Positions 8,007 to 17,030 of a DNA stretch of 64,000 bases are shown one piece after another. The notes beneath the pieces are model-generated. The model made no database searches and had not been told where the DNA came from. It saw only the letters and a list, made by a program, of their open reading frames with translations. The DNA comes from Synechococcus sp. ATX 2A4 (GTDB lineage: Bacteria; Cyanobacteriota; Cyanobacteriia; PCC-6307; Cyanobiaceae), in NCBI RefSeq assembly GCF_024346375.1, contig NZ_JAGQCV010000013.1, positions 1-64,000 on the forward strand, read 5' to 3'. The first letter of the stretch is position 1. Every line of letters starts with the position of its first letter. Position numbers and translations under genes: made by a program.

Positions 8007-8511
8007 GCACACACTCCATCAACCTGAAGCCATGGGTGGTGGCCGCTGCTTCGCCAGCCGCCATCACCTGGGTGCTGTCGAATTCCTCGGTGCGGCCGCA
8101 GTTCACGCACACGAGGTGGTGGTGATCGCGGTGGCTGTCGCTGGCCAGCTCAAAGCGGCGTCCCCCCTCGGGCAGCTCCAGCTCTCGCAGCAGCTCCAGG
8201 GCGCTCAGCAGGCGCAGCGTGCGATAAACAGTGGCCAGGGACACCCGCGTCTGCTCGCCCAGCAGCCGTTGGTGCACCTCCTCGGCGCTCAGGTGGCTTC
8301 CCTCACCAATCCGGCGGAACAGGTCGAGCACCCGTTGACGCTGGGGCGTCAGCCGCTGCCCGCGGCCATGAAGGCTGTTGCGCAGGCCCTCGGGAACCTG
8401 GGTCGCCGGAACCTGGGTCGCCGTCCCTGCTCCAGCGGTTGAACGGGTTGGCACAGGGAGGGAGCTGGGCTTCTCAACAATAGATGCTGTTGCGAATACC
8501 CGACGCATCAT
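7957..8511 (-). CDS. Fur-family metalloregulator
   Basis: This is a metal-dependent repressor of the Fur/PerR/Zur family. In the 184-aa product, about 50 residues of unstructured N-terminus (with a tandem ATQVP-ATQVP) precede the winged helix (QRLTPQRQRVLDLF to SLATVYRTLRLLSALELL). The dimerisation/metal domain has the HRDHHHLVCVNCG ligand cluster and a second C-terminal pair, LCPRC, giving the structural Zn site (CxxC ... CxxC). I cannot decide between Fur, PerR and Zur from sequence alone. Position beside isiA, ferritin and futC favours an iron or peroxide sensor. A shorter start inside the N-terminal tail is possible. Confidence 0.88.
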   Translation of the reverse strand: MMRRVFATASIVEKPSSLPVPTRSTAGAGTATQVPATQVPEGLRNSLHGRGQRLTPQRQRVLDLFRRIGEGSHLSAEEVHQRLLGEQTRVSLATVYRTLRLLSALELLRELELPEGGRRFELASDSHRDHHHLVCVNCGRTEEFDSTQVMAAGEAAATTHGFRLMECVLTVRALCPRCAAAAPR

Positions 8512-8598
8512 CCTGTTGTTTTGAGTGTTCAGGGGTCACCGGGTCTGGGCCGGTTCGGGCGACGCGGATGTCTCGCCGGCAACCCGGCTTGGTGCCGA

Positions 8599-9591
8599 TC
8601 AGGCGCGTTCGCAGGCCAGGCGTTCATCCAGGCGGGCCGTGAGAGCACCCAGCAGGTCGGCCACGGTGACCAACACGCGGTAGCTGAGCGCCACGGCCAG
8701 CAGCGGCGCCTCCGGCACCTGGGTGCCCAGCCGCAGGACCAGCACGGCTTCAAACACCCCCAGCCCGCCGGGGGCACCCGGCACCACCAGTCCGGCCGTC
8801 CAGGCCAGGGCGAATCCGGCCAGCCAGAGCGGCCAGCTGAGTGCCAGCTGTTGATCGAAGGCCATCACGGCGCAGGCGAAGCCCGCGAAGCGCAGCAACA
8901 CGAACGGGAACTGGGCCAGCAGGGGCAGCAGTGGGTAGCTGGGCAGTGCCACCGGCGGCAGCGTGCTGGTGCCGTCTTCGAGCGACAGCTGACGCGCCCG
9001 TTGCCGTTGCAGCCGGCCCAGCAGCCGATTCGACCAGCGCGGCGACAGCCCGATCAATGGCAGCGGCGCCAGCAGGGCCAGCCCGTCCTGCCAGCCGCCG
9101 AGCGGCACCAGCGCCAGGGCGGCACTCGCCGCCAGCAACGGATCCAGGAGCACGGCCATCAACGCCAGCGCCGTGCCCACCGGCGCGCGGCTCGCCAGCG
9201 GATGGGGCTCCTGTGGGGTGGGCAGATCAGTGGCCGGCTCTGGCGGCCCCGTTCGCAGCGACTGCACGCGGGAGGCCAGATGCCAGAACCCGCCGGGCAG
9301 GTATTTGAGCAGGTTGCTGCGCAGGTAGAGCCGCACGCAGGTGTCCCAGCGGGGCCGTGCCCCCAGCCAGTGCAGGCCCACGCTCCACGCCAGCCCGTTC
9401 ACCACCAGGCTCAGCAGGCTCACCCCCGTGCCGATCACCAGCCACAGCCAGCCCTGTGCATCCAGCCGCAGCGCCAGCAATTGCGGCGCATTGGCCAGCA
9501 GGGCGGCGAACAGAAAGCCGAAGCTCAGCAGGCTCGCCCACAGCCGCACGCCGCCGGGGAGGGACGTCAGCAGGTGGCGCAGGTTGGGCAT
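8599..9591 (-). CDS. UPF0104 / lysylphosphatidylglycerol synthase-like membrane protein
   Basis: A 330-aa integral membrane protein with about seven or eight hydrophobic segments. Family marks include the YLPGGFWHLASR motif (about residues 94-105) and the GLVVPGAPGGLGVFEAVLV motif (about residues 274-292), both typical of UPF0104/AglD2-like flippase-type proteins. The substrate is unknown. The start codon shares one base with the stop of larC upstream (TGATG), so the two are translationally linked. Confidence 0.8.
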   Translation of the reverse strand: MPNLRHLLTSLPGGVRLWASLLSFGFLFAALLANAPQLLALRLDAQGWLWLVIGTGVSLLSLVVNGLAWSVGLHWLGARPRWDTCVRLYLRSNLLKYLPGGFWHLASRVQSLRTGPPEPATDLPTPQEPHPLASRAPVGTALALMAVLLDPLLAASAALALVPLGGWQDGLALLAPLPLIGLSPRWSNRLLGRLQRQRARQLSLEDGTSTLPPVALPSYPLLPLLAQFPFVLLRFAGFACAVMAFDQQLALSWPLWLAGFALAWTAGLVVPGAPGGLGVFEAVLVLRLGTQVPEAPLLAVALSYRVLVTVADLLGALTARLDERLACERA

Positions 9592-10832
9592 CAGTCCTGG
9601 TCCCGTCTCGCCGCCGCATTGTGATCGGCCAGGGCGGCCGGATCGGCGAGCGCCTGCTGCACCACCACGCGCACCTCCCGCAGGCTGAGCTGTTCACGCC
9701 GTGCCAGGGCAATCAGGTCGTCGTGCTCCGCCTTGAGTTGCCGCTGGCCATCCGGCAGCAGTGACACCTTCACCCGCACCGGCCCCCAGGGGGTGTCCAC
9801 CTGGGCCTGGTGGCGGGGCAGGCACCAACGTTGCTGCAGCTGTTGCCGCACCCCGAGGCTGGTGCCGTGCCGCCACCAGATCGCCCGCAGCGCCGGCGCT
9901 GCCTGCGGGCGTGCCACCACGCTGAGCAGCACGCCGCTGCGTCCCTTCTTCATCAGCGCCGACTGGCTGAACACCTCCAGGGCGCCGGCCCGGCGCAGTT
10001 CGTCGGCCAGGAAGGCCAGGTCCTCGGCGCTGGCGTCATCGATCTGCGCCTGTTGCACCACCACCGTCTCCAGCAGCGCGTCCCCGGCGTTCGGGGGGGC
10101 ACTGGCTTCGCCCAGCCAGAGCCGCAGCAGGTTGGGGCGATCGAGCACGCGGTGTCCCAGGCCGATGCCCACGGCGCGCGGCACCATCGGCGGCTGGGCG
10201 CCGAAGCCAGCGGCCCATTCACTCAGCAGCGCCATCCCGGTCGGGGTGGTGAGCTCTCCGGCCGGCAGGTCAGCGGCTCCGGCCAGGGGCACACGCCTCG
10301 CACGGGCCAGCTCCAGCACCGCCGGTGCCGGCAACGGCAGCAGGCCATGGGCGGTGCGCACGGTGCCGTGGCCAGCTGGCGGCGGCGCACAGATCAGCGG
10401 CTCCACCTGGAAGTGCAGCAGCCCGGCGCAAACGCCCACCACATCCACCAAGGCATCAACTGCCCCCACCTCATGAAAATGCACCTGCTCAGGGGCATGG
10501 CCATGCACCTGGCCCTCGGCCTCGGCCAGGCGCGTGAACACGCCCAGCACCCGCTGCTTCAGGGCCGGTTCCATTGGCGCTGCGCCGATCTGCTCGCGCA
10601 ACTCGAGCCAGCGGCGGTGCGGTGGGTGCGGCTCCAGGCCCTCCACCGACACGCGAATGCCGCGCTGGCCGCTGCTGCGGGCCTCGGTGACGGCCAGCCG
10701 GTAGGCGCCCGCCAACCCAAGTTGCGCCAGGGGGCCGTCCACCACGGGGCGGGGCAGGCCCAGATCGAAGAGGGCGGCCAGCAGCATGTCGCCCGCCACC
10801 CCGGTCGGACAATCCAGAAAGGCCAGGGCCAT
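9591..10832 (-). CDS. larC: Nickel-pincer cofactor nickelochelatase LarC-like protein
   Basis: LarC inserts nickel into the P2TMN pincer cofactor used by lactate racemase-type enzymes. The 413-aa product begins with the family motif FLDCPTGVAGDMLLAALFDLG. It also has VHFHEVGAVDALVDVVG (about residues 118-134), the LPLPAPAVLELAR segment, and the ELTTPTGMALLSEW motif. There is no sign of the programmed frameshift that splits larC1/C2 in Lactobacillus; here it is one frame. No larA, larB or larE is visible in the window, so the role may be broader nickel handling. Confidence 0.88.
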   Translation of the reverse strand: MALAFLDCPTGVAGDMLLAALFDLGLPRPVVDGPLAQLGLAGAYRLAVTEARSSGQRGIRVSVEGLEPHPPHRRWLELREQIGAAPMEPALKQRVLGVFTRLAEAEGQVHGHAPEQVHFHEVGAVDALVDVVGVCAGLLHFQVEPLICAPPPAGHGTVRTAHGLLPLPAPAVLELARARRVPLAGAADLPAGELTTPTGMALLSEWAAGFGAQPPMVPRAVGIGLGHRVLDRPNLLRLWLGEASAPPNAGDALLETVVVQQAQIDDASAEDLAFLADELRRAGALEVFSQSALMKKGRSGVLLSVVARPQAAPALRAIWWRHGTSLGVRQQLQQRWCLPRHQAQVDTPWGPVRVKVSLLPDGQRQLKAEHDDLIALARREQLSLREVRVVVQQALADPAALADHNAAARRDQD

Positions 10833-10837
10833 GGCGG

Positions 10838-11536
10838 TTAGACGGGGGTGGAAGCCTGCCGCCGCTCCGTGCGGCGCAGCAGCCGCGGTGCGGCCGCCAC
10901 CAGGGCCTCGGCGCGGCCTTCCAGATCGCTCTGCCGCGCCCGCAGCAGCTGTTCCACCTCGCGACGGGCGCGGCGCTGCTCCAACTGGGCGGTGGCCACA
11001 TCAAAGCCGGAGAGGCCCCAGAGGCGGCCGAGCAGGGCCTTGTCGTCGGCACCGCCGCGGGAATTGCCATAAAGGAGCTGCTCGGCCACCATGCCCGCCT
11101 GCAACACCCGGCTCCAGCGGCGCAGCTCCTCGGCTGGCAATTTTGCATGGGCCGGCAGTTCGAATTCGGTGCTGCCGTTGGCGCTCAGCCCTTGCCTCAG
11201 GCAGGCGAGGCTGCCCACCAGCACGCGCCTCACCGGCAGCTGGTCGTGGTCGGCGGCGAGGGCATGGCCCGCCTCGTGCAGCGCGATCCTGCGCAGACGG
11301 GAGGCACCGCCCGGCAGCGCTTCAGCCAGCAGGTGGCCGCCGCGCCCTCCGTAACGCCATGCATCAAGGCTGAGCGCCGTGAGGGCGCCGCCGGCCGCCA
11401 GGGCGATGATCCAGGGCGAGAGGCCCAGCACCGGGCCGATCACCGCCAGCAGGGTGATCGCCATCACGGCGATGCCGGCGTTGAGCGCGGCGGTGGAGCC
11501 ATCACCCGCAGGCGTTGCGGGACCCGGCGCAGCCAT
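10838..11536 (-). CDS. FtsH/M41-like membrane peptidase domain protein
   Basis: A 232-aa product from ATG 11536 (MAAPGPATPAGDGST); upstream in-frame sequence overlaps the preceding gene and is low-complexity. Two hydrophobic segments (about residues 20-62) are followed by a zinc-peptidase HEAGHALAADHD motif (HExxH), as in the FtsH protease domain but without an AAA domain. Such AAA-less M41-like proteins are common in cyanobacteria. The gene is tightly spaced between larC (5 bp) and the gene at 11541 (4 bp), suggesting one operon. Confidence 0.72.
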   Translation of the reverse strand: MAAPGPATPAGDGSTAALNAGIAVMAITLLAVIGPVLGLSPWIIALAAGGALTALSLDAWRYGGRGGHLLAEALPGGASRLRRIALHEAGHALAADHDQLPVRRVLVGSLACLRQGLSANGSTEFELPAHAKLPAEELRRWSRVLQAGMVAEQLLYGNSRGGADDKALLGRLWGLSGFDVATAQLEQRRARREVEQLLRARQSDLEGRAEALVAAAPRLLRRTERRQASTPV

Positions 11537-11540
11537 GGCC

Positions 11541-12326
11541 TCAGGCCCCCGGGCGGCGGATGGCGGTGCGTTGGGGGTCGCGGGCGGGGGTGCCTGGCGC
11601 CGTTCCGGTCGACGGCGCACCGGCGGCGCTCGATCCCACCGGCGCCCCGGCACGGCGCCCGCCGCTGCGTGGCGCGCCACGACCAGCGCCATCGCGACCG
11701 GTGCCACGCGTTTTGCCGCCGCGGGTGCCCCGTTGGGCCACTGGGCCGATCACCTCAAAGGACTCCACCCGCAGCGCCTGGCCATCGCGCCTCAGTTGCA
11801 AGGCCACGAAGTGACGCAGGTGCTCCAGCGGGATCTCGCCGCGCAGTTGCAGCTTGAACGGCTGCGGGCGGACTTCCTCACCACGGGCCTGCTGGCGCAC
11901 CTTCACCACCAGTTCGCCGCTCTCCGGCCGGGTGAACACCAGCTCACCGCGCACCGAAAAATAGCCATCCCCTTCCGGCAGCTCGTCGGTGGCGGGTTCG
12001 GCGGGGGAGTCTGCATCGGCCGCCTCTGCTTCGGCCGCCAGCAGCGTGCTCGGTTCCCACACGCCCACGATCTGGAGGTGCAGGGTGCCCGTATCGCGGC
12101 AGCGGGGATACACCACCCACAAATGGGGCTTGTCGGGATCGAGGCGCCGCCGCACCAGGCTCAGCACCCTGCCCAGCAGCACCGCTTCCAGCTCGGTGCC
12201 GTCGTCGGTGCGGATCAGCCCGCGGGTGTCGTGCTCCGGATCCGTGGCGACGTACCGGCCCTGCACCACGCCGATGGCCCGGTACTGCATCGGCTCGGTG
12301 ACCGGAGAAATCGGATGGAGGCGCAT
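11541..12326 (-). CDS. Conserved cyanobacterial protein of unknown function
   Basis: I recognise the pattern of a cyanobacteria-specific family but not its function. The conserved core is YRAIGVVQGRYVATDPE, then AVLLGRVLSLVRR, then HLWVVYPRCRD and LHLQIVGVWEPSTL, followed by a beta-rich half (FSVRGELVFTR, PFKLQLRGEIPL). The last 70 residues are a Gly/Arg/Pro/Ala-rich disordered tail. I chose ATG 12326; ATG 12290 (MQYRAIG) is also plausible, and the frame opens at 12383. It heads a probable operon with the M41-like peptidase and larC. Confidence 0.7.
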   Translation of the reverse strand: MRLHPISPVTEPMQYRAIGVVQGRYVATDPEHDTRGLIRTDDGTELEAVLLGRVLSLVRRRLDPDKPHLWVVYPRCRDTGTLHLQIVGVWEPSTLLAAEAEAADADSPAEPATDELPEGDGYFSVRGELVFTRPESGELVVKVRQQARGEEVRPQPFKLQLRGEIPLEHLRHFVALQLRRDGQALRVESFEVIGPVAQRGTRGGKTRGTGRDGAGRGAPRSGGRRAGAPVGSSAAGAPSTGTAPGTPARDPQRTAIRRPGA

Positions 12327-12491
12327 TGGAGCGGGCGCTGGCAAATGGGGCTGACGGGGATCAGAGCAGGAAAAACCCCACATTGATCAAGGTGGTGGTG
12401 GCGTGAACAGGGGATGACCCTCCGACACGCGCTCCAGATTGGAATCTAGCTGTGCCTTCAGGCGGCAGACTTGACGCAGCTATCGCTGCAC

Positions 12492-13415
12492 ATGTCGCCC
12501 CGTTCGTCTGTCGGCCCAGCCCTCTCCCGGCGCTCCGGCCTGGTGGCGGCCTTTGGGGTGGCCCTGCTGGTGCTGGCCTCGCTCACGGGTGGCTGGTGGC
12601 TCGGCCGGCACAGTCCCAGCACCAGCGCCGAACTTCAATCGCGGCAGGTGTTGCAACAGGAGATGCTGCGGCTGCGGCAGCAACAGGCCGATGGCAAGGC
12701 CAGCGATGTGGAGCAGCGACGGCTGCTGCAGTTGCTGCTCGCCCTCGACCAACCGGCGGAGGCCACCCAGTTGCTGGAGGCCATGGCGGACCAGCAACCG
12801 GATCGTTGGTCGTTGCGGCTGCTGCTGGCGGAGCTGCGCCGCGACCAGAACGATCGAGCCGGCGCCGAACGGGAGGTGCGCCAGTTGCTCAACCTCAAGC
12901 CCGACCGCATTGAGGCGCTGCAGCTGATGGCGCTGCTGCTGCTGGAACAGGGGCGTGGTGCCCAGGCCCAGAGCTTGCTGACCGCCGCCTATGTGGCAGC
13001 CACCAAGCCCCAGCTCAAGCCCCAGGCCCTGCCGATCGCCCTGATCCTCGCCGACCTGATGCAGCAGCGCGGCCAGCTGGAGCAGGCCGATGGCCTCTAC
13101 CGCGGTCTTGCCGCCAGCTTCCCTGGCGATGTGCGGCCCGTGCTGGCCCGCGCCCTGCTCAACCAGCAACAAGGGAACAGCAAACTGGCGTTGGAGCTGA
13201 TCGCCAAGGCAAGGTCAATGAAACCCGAGCAGTGGGATGCCCGGGTGGATCAGGTGGCCGCCAGCTGGGGCCTGAGGCCCTTACAGCGCCCAACGAAGGG
13301 AACAGACACAAAGAACCCGGCCCCGACCACGGAGATGCCGACGGCCGGGAATCAGGTGCCTACGGCCCCTTCACTCCCGCAGAACCCGGCGTCGGCTGCG
13401 CCTCCATCTCCCTGA
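12492..13415 (+). CDS. Membrane-anchored TPR protein
   Basis: A 307-aa protein from ATG 12492 (TTG 12471 is possible). A single N-terminal membrane anchor (LVAAFGVALLVLASLTGGWWLG) is followed by about five TPR-like helical pairs (LLALDQPAEATQLLEAMADQ, LRRDQNDRAGAEREVRQLL, ADLMQQRGQLEQADGLYRGL). A Pro/Thr-rich tail ends the protein. Residues after the anchor probably face the periplasm or lumen. It is a protein-interaction scaffold with unknown partner. The last 56 bp overlap the convergent gene at 13360. Confidence 0.75.
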   Translation: MSPRSSVGPALSRRSGLVAAFGVALLVLASLTGGWWLGRHSPSTSAELQSRQVLQQEMLRLRQQQADGKASDVEQRRLLQLLLALDQPAEATQLLEAMADQQPDRWSLRLLLAELRRDQNDRAGAEREVRQLLNLKPDRIEALQLMALLLLEQGRGAQAQSLLTAAYVAATKPQLKPQALPIALILADLMQQRGQLEQADGLYRGLAASFPGDVRPVLARALLNQQQGNSKLALELIAKARSMKPEQWDARVDQVAASWGLRPLQRPTKGTDTKNPAPTTEMPTAGNQVPTAPSLPQNPASAAPPSP

Positions 13416-13656
13416 GCGCGCGGTCGACGGCATCACCCGGCTTGGTGGCGTTGTCCATGGCGCTGCCGCGGCGCAGCTGGTTCATCAGCTCCATCGGGTT
13501 GGCAGCATCAAGCACGTTCTTGGGCCTTTCACCGGGACCATCGAACACGTTCTGCGGCCTGGTGGAAGGGGCATAGGGGTTCTCGGCACGGGCCGGCGCT
13601 GACGCCAGCGGCAGAACGAGCACGGCGAGGGCCGCAAGGGCCACGGGGCGGACCAT
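13360..13656 (-). CDS. Small secreted protein with signal peptide
   Basis: A 98-aa product with a clear Sec signal peptide (VALAALAVLVLPLASAPARA, cleavage after ARA at about residue 24). The mature part is Pro/Asn-rich, with an internal near-repeat RPQNVFDGPGE/RPKNVLDAANP, then NPMELMNQLRRGSAMDNATKPGDAVDRALREM. It is probably periplasmic; function is unknown. The 3' end overlaps the convergent TPR gene by 56 bp. Confidence 0.65.
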   Translation of the reverse strand: MVRPVALAALAVLVLPLASAPARAENPYAPSTRPQNVFDGPGERPKNVLDAANPMELMNQLRRGSAMDNATKPGDAVDRALREMEAQPTPGSAGVKGP

Positions 13657-13721
13657 GACGGGTGACCGGAGGAAACGGGACGTGGGTCAATGCTAGGGGT
13701 CTTCGGCTGCCGCTTCCGCCC

Positions 13722-14567
13722 ATGCGCATCGCCACCTGGAATGTGAACTCCATCCGGATGCGACTGGAGCAGGTGACCAACTGGCTACGGCGGGAGCGGC
13801 CCGATGTGCTGTGCCTGCAGGAAACCAAGGTGGAGGACAGCACATTCCCCGCCGCTGCCTTCACCGCCCTGGGCTACGCGGTGGCGATCAGCGGCCAGAA
13901 GGCCTACAACGGCGTGGCGATTCTGAGCCTGTTGCCGCTCGAGCAGGTGAACATCGGCTTCAGCGCCCTCTTGCCCGACGATCCGGAAGCCGGGGCCCTG
14001 GACGAGCAGAAGCGCGTGATCAGCGCCCTGGTGGACGGCGTGCGGATCCTCAACCTGTACGTGCCGAATGGCTCAGGGCTGACGTCGGAGAAATACGCAT
14101 ACAAGCTGGCCTGGCTCAGCGGCCTGCGCCGTTACCTGGAGGCCCAGGAGCAGGAAGGAGATCCGCTCTGCATGGTGGGTGACTTCAACATCGCCCGTGA
14201 CGACCGCGACATCCACGATCCCGGGCGCCTCAGCGGCGGCATCATGGCCAGCGCGGCGGAGCGCGACGCGCTCACGGCGGCATTGGGGGAGCGGCTGGTG
14301 GATGTGTTCCGCGTGTTCGAGCCCGATAGCGGCCACTGGAGCTGGTGGGACTACCGAAGCGGCGCCTGGGACCGTGACCGGGGCTGGCGCATCGATCACA
14401 TCTATCTGAGTGGCGAGCTGCTGGCCTGCTCCACCGGCTGCGTGATCGACAAAGGGGAGCGGGGCCATGAGCAGCCCAGCGACCATGCGCCGGTGGTGGT
14501 GAATCTGGAGCTGGAGGAAGAAGGCGACGACGAATGTGACGAAGGAGAGGACGACGAGGACAGCTGA
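13722..14567 (+). CDS. xth: Exodeoxyribonuclease III
   Basis: This is an AP endonuclease/3'-5' exonuclease of base-excision repair. The 281-aa product starts at ATG 13722 (MRIATWNVNSIRMRLEQV, where the Asn is catalytic). Other EEP-family motifs are LCLQETKVED (metal Glu), YNGVAILS, YVPNGSG, GDFNIARDDRDIHDP, WSWWDYR, WRIDHIYLS and SDHAPVVV with the catalytic His. An acidic tail (DDECDEGEDDEDS) is unusual. In-frame codons back to 13662 are unlikely to be translated. Confidence 0.93.
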   Translation: MRIATWNVNSIRMRLEQVTNWLRRERPDVLCLQETKVEDSTFPAAAFTALGYAVAISGQKAYNGVAILSLLPLEQVNIGFSALLPDDPEAGALDEQKRVISALVDGVRILNLYVPNGSGLTSEKYAYKLAWLSGLRRYLEAQEQEGDPLCMVGDFNIARDDRDIHDPGRLSGGIMASAAERDALTAALGERLVDVFRVFEPDSGHWSWWDYRSGAWDRDRGWRIDHIYLSGELLACSTGCVIDKGERGHEQPSDHAPVVVNLELEEEGDDECDEGEDDEDS

Positions 14568-14833
14568 GCGGATCTGGCCCCGACGGGAAGCGCAACACCT
14601 GCGGGCTGGCAATCCGTGGTGCGGTGTTCAGCGTTGTGCTGGTCAGCAGCTCTGAACGGATGAGCCGAGCTGATCCGCCGCTGATGATCACTTCGCCCCT
14701 GAGTCCCGCTGGTCTGCGGCGCGAATGGGGCCGCCAGGAGTGGGGAAGTTGACAGCCTCTTCTCAGGCGATGGGGCAAAAGGTTCTCAAGTTTTCAGGAA
14801 CGCCTTACGATCACCGCCACCTGCCCGCCATCG

Positions 14834-15298
14834 ATGCTCTCTCGCCTGCTCCCTCTGCTGGCAGCGCCGCTGCTGATCGGTTCAGCAGGCGGGGTCATCG
14901 CCGCGCCCACCTGCTAGTTTCTGCAACCGATCGGCGGCACGGGCAGCCCGATCGTGGCCAAATCGGTAGGGGCGGGCCGGCTCTTGGGCCAAACCAACTG
15001 GAACACCGATTTCATCGTTGACCAGCCCTACACCAGCTTCAAGTTCTTCTTCACCGCCAACTCCTCCGACGCCAACGCCGCCTACCCCGTGGCGGCGTTC
15101 ATGAAGTTCAGCGATGGCTCCAACCTGCAGGTGGTGAATGAAACGATGAATCCGCCGATCGGGCGTGGCCGCATGTTCGGTCCGTTCCCGGCCATTCCCG
15201 GCAAGCAGGCCAGCCAGATGAATTTCAAGGTGGGTGCCAGCAACGATCCTGGCGCGCTTGGCTTCAGCTATCGCATCTCCGTTCAGGGTTGTAAGTGA
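14834..15298 (+). pseudogene. Secreted protein gene interrupted by an in-frame TAG
   Basis: From ATG 14834 the frame encodes a signal peptide (MLSRLLPLLAAPLLIGSAGG, then VIAAPTC), then TAG at 14915-14917. It continues in the same frame without another stop for 126 codons (FLQPIGGTGSPIVAKS to ISVQGCK). The second part has good codon use and resembles a small beta-rich secreted domain. A CAG-to-TAG or similar substitution would explain it. Readthrough or a sequencing error are alternatives. An internal ATG at 14954 would yield a protein without signal peptide. Confidence 0.65.
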
Positions 15299-15407
15299 TC
15301 TGCGCCTGCAGCCGTTGTCTGCTCAGGGGCATGGCCTGAGCATGGCCTCGGCGGGAGATTGCACTCAACGCTGGGCATAGGGGCGCCAGCCGCCTGTGCG
15401 CCCATGA

Positions 15408-16178
15408 TCAGATCTTGAACAGGGCGTCGTAGCGGTGGTATTCCGGCTTGCGCAGGCCCTCCACGGCCAGCATCCGGCGCAGCTCCATGATTTCAACCCG
15501 CTGCGCCAGTATCACGCCGCGGGCAAATCGCCGGATTGTGGGATTGGTGCTTTTGACCAGGGCGTCGTGGGCCATCACCAGCGCGCCGCCGTGGTGCTCG
15601 AGCATGCCCTCAAGGAACCACACCACCCGGTTCGCCGGCGTGGGAAGGGCGCCCATCATGCGCATGCCGTCGATCTGAGCCTTGCTCATGCGCGTGAGGC
15701 CAGTGAGGCTGTTGGGATCGCCGCCGCTGGCCAACGCCACGGGATAGACGGGTGCCTGGGGAAACCAGGCCCTGCGCCAGAGACCCATCGCCCGGATCTC
15801 GCTGGCCTGCTCGCGCCAGATCGTCTTGCCCAGTGCCCCGACACCCGGCTGGCCGATGCCGAAGACGATTTCGCTCATGCGCAGCGCACCGGTGTGGTGC
15901 TGCACCATGCCGTCGATGAAGCGCAGGTCATAGGTGGCGCCGGCGGGACCCACATCGTGGGCGTGACCAGCGTGGGCGTCATGGCCGGAATGGCCGGGGT
16001 TGCCAGGCTTCTGGCTGCCGTGATCATGGCCGCCGTGCTCATGGCCGCCATGATTGTGGGAGCCATGATGCGGGCCGCCATGATTCGCCCCGGGGGGACT
16101 CTGGGCCAGGCCGGGGAGCGCCAGCGTGAGAGCGGTGGCGAGGCCGAACAGGGCGGCGGGAACAGAGGAGGCGCGCAT
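15408..16178 (-). CDS. DUF305 His-rich periplasmic protein
   Basis: A 256-aa product from ATG 16178. The signal peptide (SVPAALFGLATALTLALPGLAQ) is followed by a His/Gly-rich linker (HGGPHHGSHNHGGHEHGG) and a DUF305 ferritin-like domain. That domain shows the paired motifs FIDGMVQHHTGALRMSE and FLEGMLEHHGGALVMAHDAL. DUF305 proteins are often linked to copper or other metal resistance, and the His-rich linker fits metal binding. A MerR-type promoter with a dyad between -35 and -10 lies 23 bp upstream. The same element precedes the gene at 16290-17009. Confidence 0.85.
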   Translation of the reverse strand: MRASSVPAALFGLATALTLALPGLAQSPPGANHGGPHHGSHNHGGHEHGGHDHGSQKPGNPGHSGHDAHAGHAHDVGPAGATYDLRFIDGMVQHHTGALRMSEIVFGIGQPGVGALGKTIWREQASEIRAMGLWRRAWFPQAPVYPVALASGGDPNSLTGLTRMSKAQIDGMRMMGALPTPANRVVWFLEGMLEHHGGALVMAHDALVKSTNPTIRRFARGVILAQRVEIMELRRMLAVEGLRKPEYHRYDALFKI

Positions 16179-16200
16179 GACGTCGGGCAGGGGTGCACGT

Positions 16201-16232
16201 ACCGTATGGTCTCCCCTCAACGGGAGAGTCAA
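16201..16232 (-). promoter_or_regulatory. MerR-type promoter/operator, copy 1
   Basis: On the minus strand TTGACT is followed after 20 bp by TACGGT, and the over-long spacer holds the dyad CTCCC-GTTGAG-GGGAG. Long -35/-10 spacing with a dyad is the hallmark of promoters activated by MerR-family metal sensors. The DUF305 gene starts 23 bp downstream. Confidence 0.75.
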
Positions 16233-16289
16233 GCCGAATGGAGCTGCTCCCCTGCGCTGCGTTGATCCATGCACGCGGTGGCCTGGGCC

Positions 16290-17009
16290 TCATCCCCTCA
16301 GCAGCATCCACAGCCCCATCGCCACCATGGCGACGTTTTCAAGCACGCTCACCAGCCCCAGCGGGGTGCGGCTGTTGCCGCCCACGCAGGCGCAGTCGAG
16401 ATCGAGCTTGTCGACGTAGACGGCTTTGACCACGGATACCCCTCCTTCCAGGCCCATGGCGAGCGCCAGCAGGGCGATCGGTGCGGCCTGAAGGCGAGCC
16501 AACAGGGCCAGGCCCAGCAGCAACTCGAGGTACGGGAACACGCTGGCGTAGCCCGCCAGCCACTGGCTCAGCAGGTTGTAGCGGCGAAAGGAGCGAATGA
16601 ACGCCGGTGGATCCAGCAGCTTCAGGCAGGCCAACAACACCAACGCCATGCCCATGAAGCCCTGCGGGCCGCTGCCAAGCGCCAGCGTGATCAGGGCTGC
16701 GGTGGCAAACACGGTGATCACCGGCCGGTAGCTGCGTCCCCCTGGCAAGCGCGCTTTGACCCCGAGCCGGCGGGCCAGGTCGGTGTAGCCGCCGATGTGT
16801 TCGCCAGCGGCGAACACCTGGGGGGTCGTGCTCACGCCATGGGCCGCCTTGAAGCGCTCCACCTCCAGCTGACTGAGCAGCAGTTGGTCGTCGAAGGGAA
16901 TCCCCTGCTCCTGCAGCAGCGCCACCGCCAGCTCCCCATAGGGGCAGACGCGACCGGTGATGGCCATGCGATGCAGTCGCACGGGCGGCGGCAGACGGGG
17001 AGGGGTCAT
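16290..17009 (-). CDS. Glutaredoxin-like domain fused to MauE/DoxX-like membrane domain
   Basis: A 239-aa product. Residues 15-85 are glutaredoxin-like (MAITGRVCPYGELAVALLQEQG, then VSTTPQVFAAGEHIGGYTDL), but the active site reads CPYG, so only one cysteine remains. The rest is a four-helix MauE-type membrane domain with the conserved DLDCACVGGNSRTPLG segment, whose CxC pair could exchange disulfides or bind metal. The upstream MerR-type operator matches that of the DUF305 gene, so both are likely induced by the same metal. No dedicated MerR gene is next to them. Confidence 0.78.
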   Translation of the reverse strand: MTPPRLPPPVRLHRMAITGRVCPYGELAVALLQEQGIPFDDQLLLSQLEVERFKAAHGVSTTPQVFAAGEHIGGYTDLARRLGVKARLPGGRSYRPVITVFATAALITLALGSGPQGFMGMALVLLACLKLLDPPAFIRSFRRYNLLSQWLAGYASVFPYLELLLGLALLARLQAAPIALLALAMGLEGGVSVVKAVYVDKLDLDCACVGGNSRTPLGLVSVLENVAMVAMGLWMLLRG

Positions 17010-17030
17010 GGCGTTGCGTCAGCGACCCTC

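Noticed and set aside
8521-13172. Very long open frames opposite the UPF0104, larC, M41-like and TPR genes
   Set aside because: High GC leaves antisense frames open; their translations are Gln/His/Ala/Arg-rich low complexity, while the chosen strand has clear family motifs.
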